Shown here piece after piece: positions 1 to 8,550 of a stretch of DNA of 64,000 nt (the first letter of the stretch is position 1; every line of letters starts with the position of its first letter). The position numbers and the translations under genes are program-made. The notes under the pieces are model-generated. The model had not been told where the DNA came from. It did no database searches and saw nothing but the letters and a program-made list of their open reading frames with translations. This DNA comes from Paenisporosarcina cavernae (GTDB taxonomy: Bacteria; Bacillota; Bacilli; Bacillales_A; Planococcaceae), in assembly GCF_003595195.1 (NCBI RefSeq), contig NZ_CP032418.1:198501-262500 (forward strand), read 5' to 3'.

Positions 1-1014
1 TCTGATCGTTTTGGTCGTAAACGAGTCTTACAAGTAGGCTGGTTTGTTGGGTTATTAGTACCGTTATTCATCATTTTTGCTCCAAATTGGGAGACAATTA
101 TCGTAGCCAATATTCTTTTGGGAATCAATCAAGGTCTTGCGTGGTCTATGACCGTAAATATGAAAATAGATTTAGCGAAAGGCTCTGAAAGAGGTACTGC
201 TGTAGGTTTGAATGAATTTGCAGGCTATTCGGGGGTTGCTATTTTTGCGCTTCTATCAGGTTATGTTGCATCTCATTATGCCGTAACTCCTCAACCCTTT
301 TATCTTGGGTTAGGCATTGCAGTCATTGGTGTTGGATTATCATTTGTGGTGAAGGATACGAAAGAGCACGTAACGCTTCATTTAACCGCTGCGAATGTTA
401 CGACTCAAAGAGCGAAGTCGGCTAAGGAAGTCTTTTCTTTAACGACTTGGCGAAATAAGGAGTTGTCTGCCTTTACGTTTGCAGGACTCGCAACAAATTT
501 CAAAGATGGAATGGTGTGGGGGTTATTGCCCGTTTTCTTGTTTGCAAAAGGTCTTTCACTTGGCGAAATTGGCGTGATTGTCGCGGTGTATCCTGCTGCG
601 TGGGGGATTGTGCAATTAGCGACCGGCACTTGGAGTGATCGAGTGGGACGAAAAGGATTATTAGTCGGAGGTATGATAACGCAAGCGGTGGCAATAGGTC
701 TACTACTCGTAGTAAATACCTTTGTGCTTTGGCTATTAGCTGCAGGAATCCTTGGAGTAGGAACGGCAATGGTGTATCCAGTCCTACAAGCAGCAATAGG
801 AGATGTAGCTTCTCCAGATTGGCGAGCATCCGCAATGGGAGTGTACCGTTTTTGGAGGGATAGTGGATATGCATTTGGTGCTCTGTTAGCAGGAGTACTT
901 GCTGATTTACTGAATGTTACGTGGGCAATCGGCCTTGTCGCTTTATTGCCAGCGGTAGCAGCGATCAACTTAGCATTTCGTTCAAACGAAACACGAGCAA
1001 ACACCAATAGTTGA
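1..1014 (+). CDS. MFS transporter, 5' end outside window
   Basis: The reading frame is open from base 1, so this is the C-terminal part of a major facilitator superfamily permease whose start lies upstream. The first codons read SDRFGRKRV, the conserved cytoplasmic loop 2-3 motif (motif A). A second copy of that motif, SDRVGRKG, lies near residue 211, between the halves of the 12-helix fold. Hydrophobic helices fill the rest. An exporter of small molecules is likely, but the substrate cannot be read from the sequence. It ends at TGA 1012-1014, directly before a strong terminator, so it is the last gene of its unit. Confidence 0.85.
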   Translation, partial: SDRFGRKRVLQVGWFVGLLVPLFIIFAPNWETIIVANILLGINQGLAWSMTVNMKIDLAKGSERGTAVGLNEFAGYSGVAIFALLSGYVASHYAVTPQPFYLGLGIAVIGVGLSFVVKDTKEHVTLHLTAANVTTQRAKSAKEVFSLTTWRNKELSAFTFAGLATNFKDGMVWGLLPVFLFAKGLSLGEIGVIVAVYPAAWGIVQLATGTWSDRVGRKGLLVGGMITQAVAIGLLLVVNTFVLWLLAAGILGVGTAMVYPVLQAAIGDVASPDWRASAMGVYRFWRDSGYAFGALLAGVLADLLNVTWAIGLVALLPAVAAINLAFRSNETRANTNS

Positions 1015-1074
1015 AAAAATCCGAATGATTCGCGAGCATTCTTTTATGAATGTCGTGATCATTCGGATTTTTTG
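1015..1074 (+). terminator. Rho-independent terminator of MFS gene
   Basis: A long inverted repeat starts at the MFS stop codon. The outer arms AATCCGAATGAT and ATCATTCGGATT enclose a second imperfect stem, and TTTTTT follows at 1068-1073. The A-run on the left arm means it could also stop transcription from the right. Confidence 0.85.
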
Positions 1075-1123
1075 TAGAAGAAATGGAGAAGAGTAGTTCT
1101 CTGTTCACTATAGTTTCACTCAA

Positions 1124-1207
1124 CGCAAGTGAATCTCGCGCTTTGCGCCGAGAGAATTAGCGTATGCGCTGATAGAAGATGACGATCCGCTTATAGGAGG
1201 TTCTTCT
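1124..1207. repeat. 21-nt periodic array, GCGCYGATAGAA word
   Basis: Four units start at 1124, 1145, 1166 and 1187, exactly 21 nt apart. They begin CGCAAGTGAATC, GCGCCGAGAGAA, GCGCTGATAGAA and CCGCTTATAGGA. The same word recurs in a second array at 8299. The array fills the gap between two convergent MFS genes (1015-1310), and nothing else is visible there apart from the terminator. Confidence 0.6.
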
Positions 1208-1310
1208 TCCTCTTATTTTGATATTCTAGACACTTTCTTGATGAATCATTTCACCAAGGTAGTTCTTTAAAAATCACTCACTATGGAAAAGTAATTAAAA
1301 TTGTATAATT

Positions 1311-2507
1311 TCATCTATTTTTCCAATCAACTTCTTGTAAATCATTATTCCGCCGTTTTTTATTCAGCAGGATATACATGATTAAACTTGCCACGACTAA
1401 GAAGAATCCAGTTACATATACATTCCGATAGCCCCATTCACTTGCTAAAATACCAAGTGCAAATGCTCCGATTGCCATCCCCATATCCATCGAGTTAAAA
1501 AATAGTGAATTTGCCATTCCTGATTTTTCCCGTTCGACTGAGTCGATTAGCTGTGCTTGGAAAATAGGTGTAATCGAACCGAATCCAAGTCCAATTATCG
1601 CTCCAGACAAGATTAATGACCAAGACGCGTGCGCGGAAAATAGAACGACGAGCCCAATTGCAAAAAGAACCATGGAAGGAACAATTATTACTTTGGCACC
1701 GTATAAATCACTCCATTTTCCTGTGAATGGACGGAATAGGAGCATCGCACTCGCGTAAACTAGGAAGAAGTAACTTGCTGCTGTCACTAGTTTCATTTCC
1801 GCAGCGAAAAGCGGCAAATACGTCGTGATCCCGGAATAAGCTAGCGCTAACAAGAAAATTGGTATGACTAACTTCACTGTGCGAGGATCAATAATTTCTT
1901 TCCAATTAAATTTTGTGCTCATTTTTGGAACGAGATTACGCTCAATAATAGGGATACGAATCATAAAGGCGATAGGTAACAAAATAACGGAGAGACCAAT
2001 AGAGAGTAAAAATGTTTCCATATAAGCACTATGATTAGCTAATGTTAGTGCTAAATATGGTCCAAATACCATCCCAATTCCCATCGCGAGCGAAAAATAA
2101 CTGAAACCCTCGCCGCGACGATTCACGGGTAAAATTTCTGCTGCAACAGTTCCCATCACGGTGGTTAAGACACCAAATGATACACCGTGTACAACTCGTA
2201 GAATTAGCAGGGCCGTAATGTGTGTCGCAACAGGATACATGAGTGCTGCTAGCAAATAAACAAAGCTAGAAAGAAGTAGCAATGTCTTTTGGGAATAACG
2301 GGTTACCCATTTACCCGCAAATGGACGAACCGCAATTGCACCGACAAAGAAAAGTGTTAAGACAAGTCCAATCTGTGGGGCGCTAGCATGTAACGCGTGA
2401 TCTGCATATAAAGGAAGCATGGTTAGTAGTAAATAAAAAATAAAGAACACGAAAAAGTTGATGACTGTAATCAGGATAAAATCTCGTGTCCAAAGTGGCT
2501 GTTTCAT
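1311..2507 (-). CDS. MFS transporter (DHA1-like exporter)
   Basis: A complete 398-residue permease with about twelve hydrophobic helices. The N-terminal segment MKQPLWTRDFILITVINFF, the loop motif RPFAGKWVTRYSQK and its second-half echo RPFTGKWSDLYGAK are typical of the drug/metabolite-efflux branch related to Bacillus YwoG/YfkF. The start follows AGGAGG at a good distance. It stands alone, convergent with the partial MFS gene on its left. Substrate unknown. Confidence 0.85.
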   Translation of the reverse strand: MKQPLWTRDFILITVINFFVFFIFYLLLTMLPLYADHALHASAPQIGLVLTLFFVGAIAVRPFAGKWVTRYSQKTLLLLSSFVYLLAALMYPVATHITALLILRVVHGVSFGVLTTVMGTVAAEILPVNRRGEGFSYFSLAMGIGMVFGPYLALTLANHSAYMETFLLSIGLSVILLPIAFMIRIPIIERNLVPKMSTKFNWKEIIDPRTVKLVIPIFLLALAYSGITTYLPLFAAEMKLVTAASYFFLVYASAMLLFRPFTGKWSDLYGAKVIIVPSMVLFAIGLVVLFSAHASWSLILSGAIIGLGFGSITPIFQAQLIDSVEREKSGMANSLFFNSMDMGMAIGAFALGILASEWGYRNVYVTGFFLVVASLIMYILLNKKRRNNDLQEVDWKNR

Positions 2508-2697
2508 CGAATCCTCCTAAAAAACATCAATGATTTAATTGTATCAATAGATAAAGAGGAACGGGTTGAAAATGCTTAGAAAGTCGAAATTTTTTCTGAA
2601 ATACAGAAAAAAGCTTTTTTTTTGATGTTAATTTCTAACTAATTCACGATCCGATAAATGAATTGCAAGCTATCAGTAGATGGTTTCACAAATCGGT

Positions 2698-2723
2698 TGA
2701 ATCTTTTTTGGAATAGAATCGTA
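2698..2723 (+). promoter_or_regulatory. Candidate ECF-sigma (SigW-like) promoter
   Basis: TGAATC, 16 nt, CGTA lies upstream of the Yip1 gene. SigW-type ECF promoters of Bacillus follow TGAAAC-N16-CGTA, so there is one mismatch. A SigA reading is worse: TTGAAT to TAGAAT is 19 nt. It lies in the 312-base gap 2508-2819, which otherwise holds only the divergent MFS start region and an A/T-rich imperfect hairpin near 2605-2640. Confidence 0.4.
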
Positions 2724-2819
2724 GAATAAAGAGGGGCGATAGTTCGACATTATTTTACAAAAATGTATGTCCAAGAAAAACGTTCTACGATACACTTAAG
2801 AGAAAAGGGGGCAACAATC

Positions 2820-3470
2820 ATGCAAGAAATTAGAGAGACAGAAACAGAGCAGCTTAATCCATTTATCTCGATTTGGACAAAAACGAGGGAGACTGTTCGA
2901 TATGCGTTAGAGTACAAAAGAGAAAAGTATTTTTACTTCATTATTCTTATTGCGGGAATTTTAGCACTTTTACCATCTGTTTTTGACACGACGCTAGGCT
3001 TTGAAATACCTATTATAGTGGCGATACTATTAGCACTTATACTTGGTCCGATTCTTGGATTTATCTCTACCATGATTGGTGCGGGTATTTATTTATTAGT
3101 AGGGAAACTATTTAAAGGGAAAGCAACATTTAATGAAATGTGGAAAACAATCGCTCTAACACAACTTGTTAGTATTTGGATGGCACCACTGTTATTAATC
3201 GGAGCTTTCTTTACAAAAGGATCTTATTTCTCGGATCCGTTTGCTACGACTGTATCACCTACGGCAACCGCAGTAGATGCGATCATTGGAATTTTCCTAC
3301 TTGTACTCGGAATTTGGAGCATTATCATTTCGAGTAAAGCAATTGGTGAAGCGCACCAATTCTCTAGTTGGAAAGGCTTCTTTACAATGCTAATCCCAGG
3401 TGTAATTGTATTTATTATTGCAGTTGTGATTATCGTTACGTTGTCTTTTGCAATGTTCGGCACATTTTAA
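2820..3470 (+). CDS. Yip1-family membrane protein
   Basis: This 216-residue protein has a short polar N-terminus (about 45 residues) and five hydrophobic segments. The central stretch LGPILGFISTMIGAGIYLLV followed by GKLFKGKATFNEMW is characteristic of the Yip1 domain. The start at 2820 is preferred over an in-frame ATG at 2763 because AAAAGGGGG sits just upstream of it. In Bacillus, YknW is a Yip1 protein of the SigW stimulon that works with an ABC exporter. No exporter neighbours this one, so its role is open. A terminator follows at once. Confidence 0.75.
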   Translation: MQEIRETETEQLNPFISIWTKTRETVRYALEYKREKYFYFIILIAGILALLPSVFDTTLGFEIPIIVAILLALILGPILGFISTMIGAGIYLLVGKLFKGKATFNEMWKTIALTQLVSIWMAPLLLIGAFFTKGSYFSDPFATTVSPTATAVDAIIGIFLLVLGIWSIIISSKAIGEAHQFSSWKGFFTMLIPGVIVFIIAVVIIVTLSFAMFGTF

Positions 3471-3478
3471 GTAGTCAT

Positions 3479-3512
3479 CCTCTTACCTTCATTGGTAAGG
3501 GGATTTTTTTGT
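3479..3512 (+). terminator. Terminator of Yip1 gene
   Basis: The stem CCTCTTACC / GGTAAGGGG with loop TTCATT is followed by A and a T-run. It is a simple intrinsic terminator nine bases after the stop. The next 220 bases hold no convincing gene. Confidence 0.8.
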
Positions 3513-3735
3513 GGGAAGATCAAAAAGTTGAGTGCGACCAGTTCGCATTGACAGGAACGCGAACAATTCCATTTGAAAATAATAATCCTTCTTTTTGTAA
3601 AGCTACTTTCAAGGCGAATCAAACGACGGAAGCAAATTTAGAGAGAAATTCCTGGTCGTTTGAAATTTCTGATAAAAAAGAATTGTTAAACTTCCATTCT
3701 TTGCAGTAAGATAGTAGGTACAAAGAAATAGAACG

Positions 3736-5388
3736 GTGGAATTTGTCGTGGTGTCAAAACAACTTGCGTTAATGGATTCGATTTTGGAAGTGCGAAAAAT
3801 CGCCCTTTCCGAACCAAAGATCGCTTACAAAAAAGCAGATGAATATCGTATTCAAGCAAAAGCAGTACTAGCAAAAGAGCAAGAAGCAGCTGCTTTATTT
3901 GTCATGGCGTTGTCTAGTCGATCGATGACAAAGTTAGAAGAATGTTATAACCACGCATATGATGCATTAAAGTTATACGAAGAATTAGAGCATAGGGATG
4001 GTCAGTCCGAATCGCTGAATCTTATCGGAATCGTTTATTTTTATTATGGAATGTATGAACAAGCTCTAGAGTATTTTTTAAAAGCGCTTTATTTGATTGA
4101 GGATACAGATCAATTCCTTATCTTAAGCCGGATTTATAATAATAAAGGCGAAGTTTATCGAGAAGTGGGCAATGAAGAGGAAGCGTTGAAAGCATTCGAG
4201 AAGGCAAGGGACATCTGTGAAAAGCATGATTTCAAGCATAATTTAGGCGTCATTTTAGAAAATATTGGCGAAATTTATTACAATCGGCAAAATTACGCGG
4301 AAAGCTATCAATACCTTCAAAAGAGTTATGCCATTTTAAAAGAGTTGTCAGACACGACTTCTTTAGCCGAAGTAGAAAACAAAATTGGACGTATTTATTT
4401 TCATTGGAAAGAATTCGACAAAGCGCGAACTCATTTTGAGAATTCGTTAAAGCGGTTGGAATTTCTGGGGAATAAATTTTACATAATTGAAGTATTGATC
4501 AATCTTGCGGAATCGGCATTGCTCGATTCGGAGGAAGAGTTTTTAGCATTAATGAAGCGAGCACTATCGTTCGCAGAAGATATTGAAGCAAGAAAATCCA
4601 CAAGCAAAATCTTTAAACGATTAAGCGAGTATTATGAACAAACGTCCGAATACAAACACGCGCTTGACTATTATAAAAAGTATCACCATGTGGAACAAGC
4701 AATTGAAACATCTGCAGTCTCTCAAAAATTAGAAATTATAAAAATTGAGTTAAATAAAGTATTTGCTGGCAAAGAAGTCGAGAAAATGGCGAAAGTGAAT
4801 GAGCAACTGGAATATGAAATTTCCACACAAAAGAAAATGTTAACAGAATTAGAGCAAGCAAATGTATCGTTGCATGGTGAAGCGTATATTGATGAACTGA
4901 CACAAGTGTGTAATCGCCGCGCAGTGATGAAATATTTAAATGACCTGTGGAAATCGGAGGAGAAGTCATCGAATCTCATTTCTCTCTTAATGTTCGATAT
5001 TGATTTCTTTAAACATTACAACGATATGCACGGGCACGTAGAAGGAGATAAATGTTTAAAAGCAGTTGCTGCAACGTTAAAAAACGAGTTATCTTCAGTT
5101 GAAGGAATCGTTGGACGATATGGTGGGGAAGAGTTTGTGGCGGTTTTAGAAAGTGTGTCATTAGACGTTTTGAACGAATTGACCGATCGAATTCGTCAGT
5201 CCGTCTCGAAGTTACCATTTTCATTTATCAAAGATGCGAAAACACATCCGGTAACGATTAGTATAGGAGCAGTTCACGGGAAGCGAAACGAGTTTGGCCA
5301 GCAGGAAGAAATGTTTGTCAAAGCGGATGGTGCCCTTTATCGCTCCAAATCTGGCGGGCGAAATCGGACAACTATTATGGAGCAGTAG
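3736..5388 (+). CDS. TPR-GGDEF protein, probable diguanylate cyclase
   Basis: A 550-residue cytoplasmic protein. Residues ~30-335 are helical repeats of TPR type (for example ALEYFLKALYLIED, YYNRQNYAESYQYLQKSYA). A coiled coil follows (~345-385), then a GGDEF domain opening with DELTQVCNRRA. The active site is GGEEF at residues 463-467, consistent with c-di-GMP synthesis. The inhibitory RxxD site normally five residues before it is absent (SSVEGIVGRYGGEEF), so product inhibition should be weak. The start is uncertain: GTG 3736 has no clear ribosome site, and GTG 3748/3751 or ATG 3772 are alternatives. Confidence 0.85.
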   Translation: MEFVVVSKQLALMDSILEVRKIALSEPKIAYKKADEYRIQAKAVLAKEQEAAALFVMALSSRSMTKLEECYNHAYDALKLYEELEHRDGQSESLNLIGIVYFYYGMYEQALEYFLKALYLIEDTDQFLILSRIYNNKGEVYREVGNEEEALKAFEKARDICEKHDFKHNLGVILENIGEIYYNRQNYAESYQYLQKSYAILKELSDTTSLAEVENKIGRIYFHWKEFDKARTHFENSLKRLEFLGNKFYIIEVLINLAESALLDSEEEFLALMKRALSFAEDIEARKSTSKIFKRLSEYYEQTSEYKHALDYYKKYHHVEQAIETSAVSQKLEIIKIELNKVFAGKEVEKMAKVNEQLEYEISTQKKMLTELEQANVSLHGEAYIDELTQVCNRRAVMKYLNDLWKSEEKSSNLISLLMFDIDFFKHYNDMHGHVEGDKCLKAVAATLKNELSSVEGIVGRYGGEEFVAVLESVSLDVLNELTDRIRQSVSKLPFSFIKDAKTHPVTISIGAVHGKRNEFGQQEEMFVKADGALYRSKSGGRNRTTIMEQ

Positions 5389-5499
5389 GTGCTCGCTGAG
5401 ACAAGGCATCATGAGCAATCCGTTCATGGTGCTTTTTGATGTTAGTTTAATGTCTGTTCTAGAACACATAAGATAGACGGAAATAGGAGGAGGGGAAAA

Positions 5500-6501
5500 A
5501 TGCCATACGTGTTAGTTCGCGACGATATTACAAAAATGAATGTGGATTTCATTGTTAATCCATCTAATACTTTACTTGAAAAAGGTGCTGGGACGAGCGG
5601 CATGATTTTCGATGCAGCAGGGGAGACTGATTTAGAAACTGTTTGTATATCCCTTCGTCCCGTTCCATTGACGCAAGCAGTCCATACCCCAGCTTTTGAC
5701 TTGCCAAGCCGCCACATTCTGCACGTGGCAGTACCAACTTTCGGCTTTCATCTACAAAGTGATCGAGCTCTTTTGATGGAGACTTACAATCATGCACTGA
5801 TGCTTGCCGACAAACTGAATGCACGTACGATTGCTTTTCCATTACTTGGCTCAGGTGCGAACGGTTACCCAAAAGAAATGGCTTTTGACATTGCGAATAA
5901 AGCTATTACTGCTTACTTACAGCGACATGACATAACAGTGTACCTCGTGTTATTTGATCAAGAAGCCGTGGAAGTGTCTCGTAAGATAAAAGCATCTGTG
6001 CAGCATTTTATTGACCAGCATTATGTGGATCAAGCGGAAAAACACTACAAACGCCGTAATCGACGGCTAGATATACAAATGGCTCCTCGAGTAGTGGAGG
6101 AGGGTCAATTTGAGTTTGAAGTAAATGAAATGCGATCCTTAGACGATGTGCTGCTAGAATTAGAGGAAAGTTTTTCAGAACGCTTACTTCGTTTCATTGA
6201 CCAAAAAGGAATGACCGATGTAGATGCTTATAAAGGAGCAAATATCGATCGGCGATTGTTCTCGAAAATTCGGACGAATAAGGAATATCAACCGCAAAAG
6301 AAAACGGTCTTCGCATTTGCGATTTCCCTTCGATTGAATCTAGATGAGGCGAAAGATTTACTACAAGCTGCCGGCTATTCGCTGTCGCGTAGTAGTAAGT
6401 TCGACGTGATCATGGAGTATTTCTTGGTGAATGAAGTCTATGACCTAATGGAAGTGAATGAAACGTTATTTGCATTTGATCAACCTATTTTAGGTGCGTA
6501 A
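5500..6501 (+). CDS. Macro domain protein with C-terminal HTH-like domain
   Basis: Residues ~1-165 form a macro (ADP-ribose binding) domain. VNPSNTLLEKGAG matches the first ligand loop and GSGANGYP the phosphate loop, though GAG and GAN replace the more usual GGG and G[VI]Y. Residues ~225-325 are an all-helical domain (GANIDRRLFSKIR, KKTVFAFAISLRLNLDEAKDLL) that resembles an XRE-like helix-turn-helix often fused to macro domains in Firmicutes. The start has AGGAGGAGG in front. The VWA gene follows 108 bp later on the same strand. It may read or remove ADP-ribose and may regulate, but neither is proven. Confidence 0.75.
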   Translation: MPYVLVRDDITKMNVDFIVNPSNTLLEKGAGTSGMIFDAAGETDLETVCISLRPVPLTQAVHTPAFDLPSRHILHVAVPTFGFHLQSDRALLMETYNHALMLADKLNARTIAFPLLGSGANGYPKEMAFDIANKAITAYLQRHDITVYLVLFDQEAVEVSRKIKASVQHFIDQHYVDQAEKHYKRRNRRLDIQMAPRVVEEGQFEFEVNEMRSLDDVLLELEESFSERLLRFIDQKGMTDVDAYKGANIDRRLFSKIRTNKEYQPQKKTVFAFAISLRLNLDEAKDLLQAAGYSLSRSSKFDVIMEYFLVNEVYDLMEVNETLFAFDQPILGA

Positions 6502-6609
6502 AACGCCTTTGAAAATAGAAAGTAAAATGTCGCTTTCGATGCGACCATTTCTGTCGTTATTCTTTGTATGATGAACGTGTACTTACATCATTCATTGGAG
6601 GAATTAAAC

Positions 6610-7242
6610 ATGAAAACAGAATTGGTATTTATCTTAGACAAAAGCGGCTCCATGTCAGGACTTGAGAAAGATACTATTGGTGGATTTAATTCGCTTGTGG
6701 CAAAGCAACGCAAGGAAGAAGGTGAGGCCATCATTACCACTGTATTGTTTGACCATGACTGTGAATTGTTGCATGACAGAATTGATATGGACGGGATATC
6801 TCCTATGACAGAAGAGGAGTATAGGCTTGGAGGGACGACAGCCTTGCTTGATGCAATAGGAATGACAATTCAAAAAATCGCGAAAGCACATCAACACACG
6901 AAACAAGAGGTCCGCCCAGAAAAAGTTCTGGTGGTGATCACGACGGACGGTATGGAAAATGCTAGTCGAGAGTTTACAATCGAGAAAGTGCGTCACTTAG
7001 TTTCGGATAAACAGAAAACAGGTTGGGAATTTCTCTTTTTAGGTGCGAATATTGATGCACTTTCTACGGCAGATTCATATGGCATTAAACAAGAAAATGC
7101 CGTAAATTTTCACGCGGATGAAGCGGGTATGCAGTTAAATTATCAAGTGGTGAATGAAGCTGTTTCGAGTTTTAGACAAGGTAGAAAATTAGAAAAATCG
7201 TGGAAACAAGAGATTGAACAAGATTTTGAAACGAGAAAATAA
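6610..7242 (+). CDS. VWA domain protein
   Basis: A 210-residue protein that is almost entirely a von Willebrand A domain. The metal-ion site is complete: DKSGSMSG near residue 9, the Thr of GGTTALLDA near residue 78, and the Asp of TTDGMENA near residue 115. There is no signal peptide or membrane segment, so it is cytoplasmic. The start at 6610 follows GGAGG; an in-frame ATG at 6568 has none. It pairs with the macro-domain gene and probably binds a protein partner. Confidence 0.8.
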   Translation: MKTELVFILDKSGSMSGLEKDTIGGFNSLVAKQRKEEGEAIITTVLFDHDCELLHDRIDMDGISPMTEEEYRLGGTTALLDAIGMTIQKIAKAHQHTKQEVRPEKVLVVITTDGMENASREFTIEKVRHLVSDKQKTGWEFLFLGANIDALSTADSYGIKQENAVNFHADEAGMQLNYQVVNEAVSSFRQGRKLEKSWKQEIEQDFETRK

Positions 7243-7254
7243 AGGCGTTTTCGA

Positions 7255-7284
7255 GGGGTAGCGAAATTAGCTGTTCCTTTTTTC
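7255..7284 (+). terminator. Terminator after VWA gene
   Basis: GGGGTAGC and GCTGTTCC form an eight-pair stem with several G-U pairs around GAAATTA, followed by TTTTTT at 7278-7283. Confidence 0.55.
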
Positions 7285-7346
7285 ATTTCCAAAAAGTGTC
7301 TAAATGGCAGGCGTTTCGGGAATGTCAGAAGTAGGGAGTGATACAG

Positions 7347-7793
7347 ATGGCGTTTGACTACGATTTAGATTTTGACAGCATCGATTTTCGGCAAAAACCG
7401 GAATTATACCGAGTTGGCCGTGGAGAGCAGGGGGTGCTTTTAGTAGAACCGTATAAGTCGGAAATTTTGCCGCATTGGCGATTTAAAACGCCTGATATTG
7501 CCAAGAAGTCCTCGGAGAAGATTATGGAATTGTTTGAGGAATACCGGAAAAAAGACGATTTTGTCGGAATGGATATGGCGAGAAAGTTTATCCAAATGGG
7601 CTATACGCGCGCAAGACGATACACGAATTATAAGGGTGGGCGAAAATACAACGAAGACGGATCCATCAAAGAACGAGATATAGACCCTGTAAAAGCAGAA
7701 TCAGCATCGATATTTAAAAAGAGATGGGACGAAATTAGAGAAGATGAGGACTATTTAAAACGGAAAAAGGCGCATCAAAAAAAGTACGGGTAA
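7347..7793 (+). CDS. DUF4385 family protein
   Basis: A 148-residue basic cytoplasmic protein. RVGRGEQGVLLVEPYKSEI, PHWRFKT, and the C-terminal YTRARRYTNYKGGRKY followed by a Lys-rich tail match the DUF4385 family as I know it. Its function is unknown. The start at ATG 7347 is chosen because AGGGAG ends about eight bases upstream; the in-frame GTG at 7338 lies inside that site. It stands alone behind the VWA terminator. Confidence 0.7.
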   Translation: MAFDYDLDFDSIDFRQKPELYRVGRGEQGVLLVEPYKSEILPHWRFKTPDIAKKSSEKIMELFEEYRKKDDFVGMDMARKFIQMGYTRARRYTNYKGGRKYNEDGSIKERDIDPVKAESASIFKKRWDEIREDEDYLKRKKAHQKKYG

Positions 7794-7807
7794 AAAACTT
7801 GAACATG

Positions 7808-7827
7808 ATATACCGTTAGGGGTATAT
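7808..7827 (+). promoter_or_regulatory. CsoR/CstR-like operator
   Basis: ATATACC, six bases GTTAGG, GGTATAT is a near-perfect inverted repeat 25 bp before the rhodanese start. It resembles the TACCC/GGGTA operators of the CsoR/CstR family. CstR answers to persulfide and controls rhodanese-type genes, which fits the gene downstream. No csoR-type gene is in the window. Confidence 0.4.
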
Positions 7828-7852
7828 TGTAGTGGAGAAAAGGAGGATAAAA

Positions 7853-8218
7853 ATGAAAAAATTATTTCTCATACTACCGGCATTGCTCTTACTGTTATCA
7901 GCATGTGGCAACGACGAAGCATATGAAACGATTCAGATTAGCGATATAGAAGCTAAACAACAGGAAGGTTATACAGTGCTAGATGTTCGGGAAGAAAGCG
8001 AATATGACATGGGGCACATTATTGGCGCTGAAAACAAGCCGTTAACAGAACTTCAAGCAGATAACGTGGAAGGACTGAGTGAAGACAAACAATATATCGT
8101 TATTTGCCAATCAGGGAATCGTTCGAAGCAAGCAAGTGATATCCTTGCGAAAAAAGGATACGATTTCGTGAATGTGGCTCAAGGCATGTCATCTTGGAAC
8201 GGGGATATTGAAAACTAA
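7853..8218 (+). CDS. Rhodanese-like lipoprotein
   Basis: A 121-residue protein with a lipoprotein signal (MKKLFLILPALLLLLSAC, Cys at residue 18) and one rhodanese domain. The active loop CQSGNRS carries the catalytic Cys, and LDVREESEYDMGHIIGA is the typical front motif. It would transfer sulfane sulfur on the outer face of the membrane. The start follows AAGGAGG. The CstR-like operator upstream suggests induction by sulfide or persulfide. Confidence 0.85.
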   Translation: MKKLFLILPALLLLLSACGNDEAYETIQISDIEAKQQEGYTVLDVREESEYDMGHIIGAENKPLTELQADNVEGLSEDKQYIVICQSGNRSKQASDILAKKGYDFVNVAQGMSSWNGDIEN

Positions 8219-8233
8219 CGTAGGACTGATTGG

Positions 8234-8268
8234 GAGGAAATCTTTGCGGAGATTTTCTCTTTTTTATT
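8234..8268 (+). terminator. Terminator of rhodanese gene
   Basis: GAGGAAATCT and AGATTTTCTC form a ten-pair stem with one G-U pair around TTGCGG, followed by TTTTTT. Confidence 0.8.
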
Positions 8269-8298
8269 TTAAAAGAAATATATTGGCAGCTTGAATTT

Positions 8299-8400
8299 GC
8301 GCCGATAGAAATCACGGTTGCGATTATAGATTGAGATATACACTGATAGCGGCTGCCGCTGCGCTTATAGAAGCCTTTTTCTCGTAAGAAATTGACCCAT
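8299..8400. repeat. 21-nt periodic array, GCGCYGATAGAA word (second locus)
   Basis: Units start at 8299, 8320, 8341, 8361 and 8381 (steps 21, 21, 20, 20). They begin GCGCCGATAG, GCGATTATAG, CACTGATAGC, GCGCTTATAG and CTCGTAAGAA. The word matches the array at 1124. It lies in the 332-base gap 8219-8550 between two genes on the same strand, after the terminator. The last 100 bases of the gap should carry the promoter of the GNAT gene. Confidence 0.6.
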
Positions 8401-8550
8401 AACCCCACTTTTTTGCTTCCTCTTTCACCCCTAGTGACTAACTTGTTGAAAATTATTAACGAAAGCATCCAATTATTGCTAAAATGAAAGAGCAAAGCAG
8501 TAAAGGGGGGACTACCGTTGTTTAGTGTCATACGTAAAGAAGGAGAATAT

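Noticed and set aside
405-1007. Minus-strand frame opposite the MFS gene
   Set aside because: A shadow of the GC-skewed codons of the real gene; no family features.
3509-3709. Small gene between Yip1 and TPR-GGDEF genes
   Set aside because: The open frame begins in the T-run of a terminator, has no ribosome site and no recognisable pattern.
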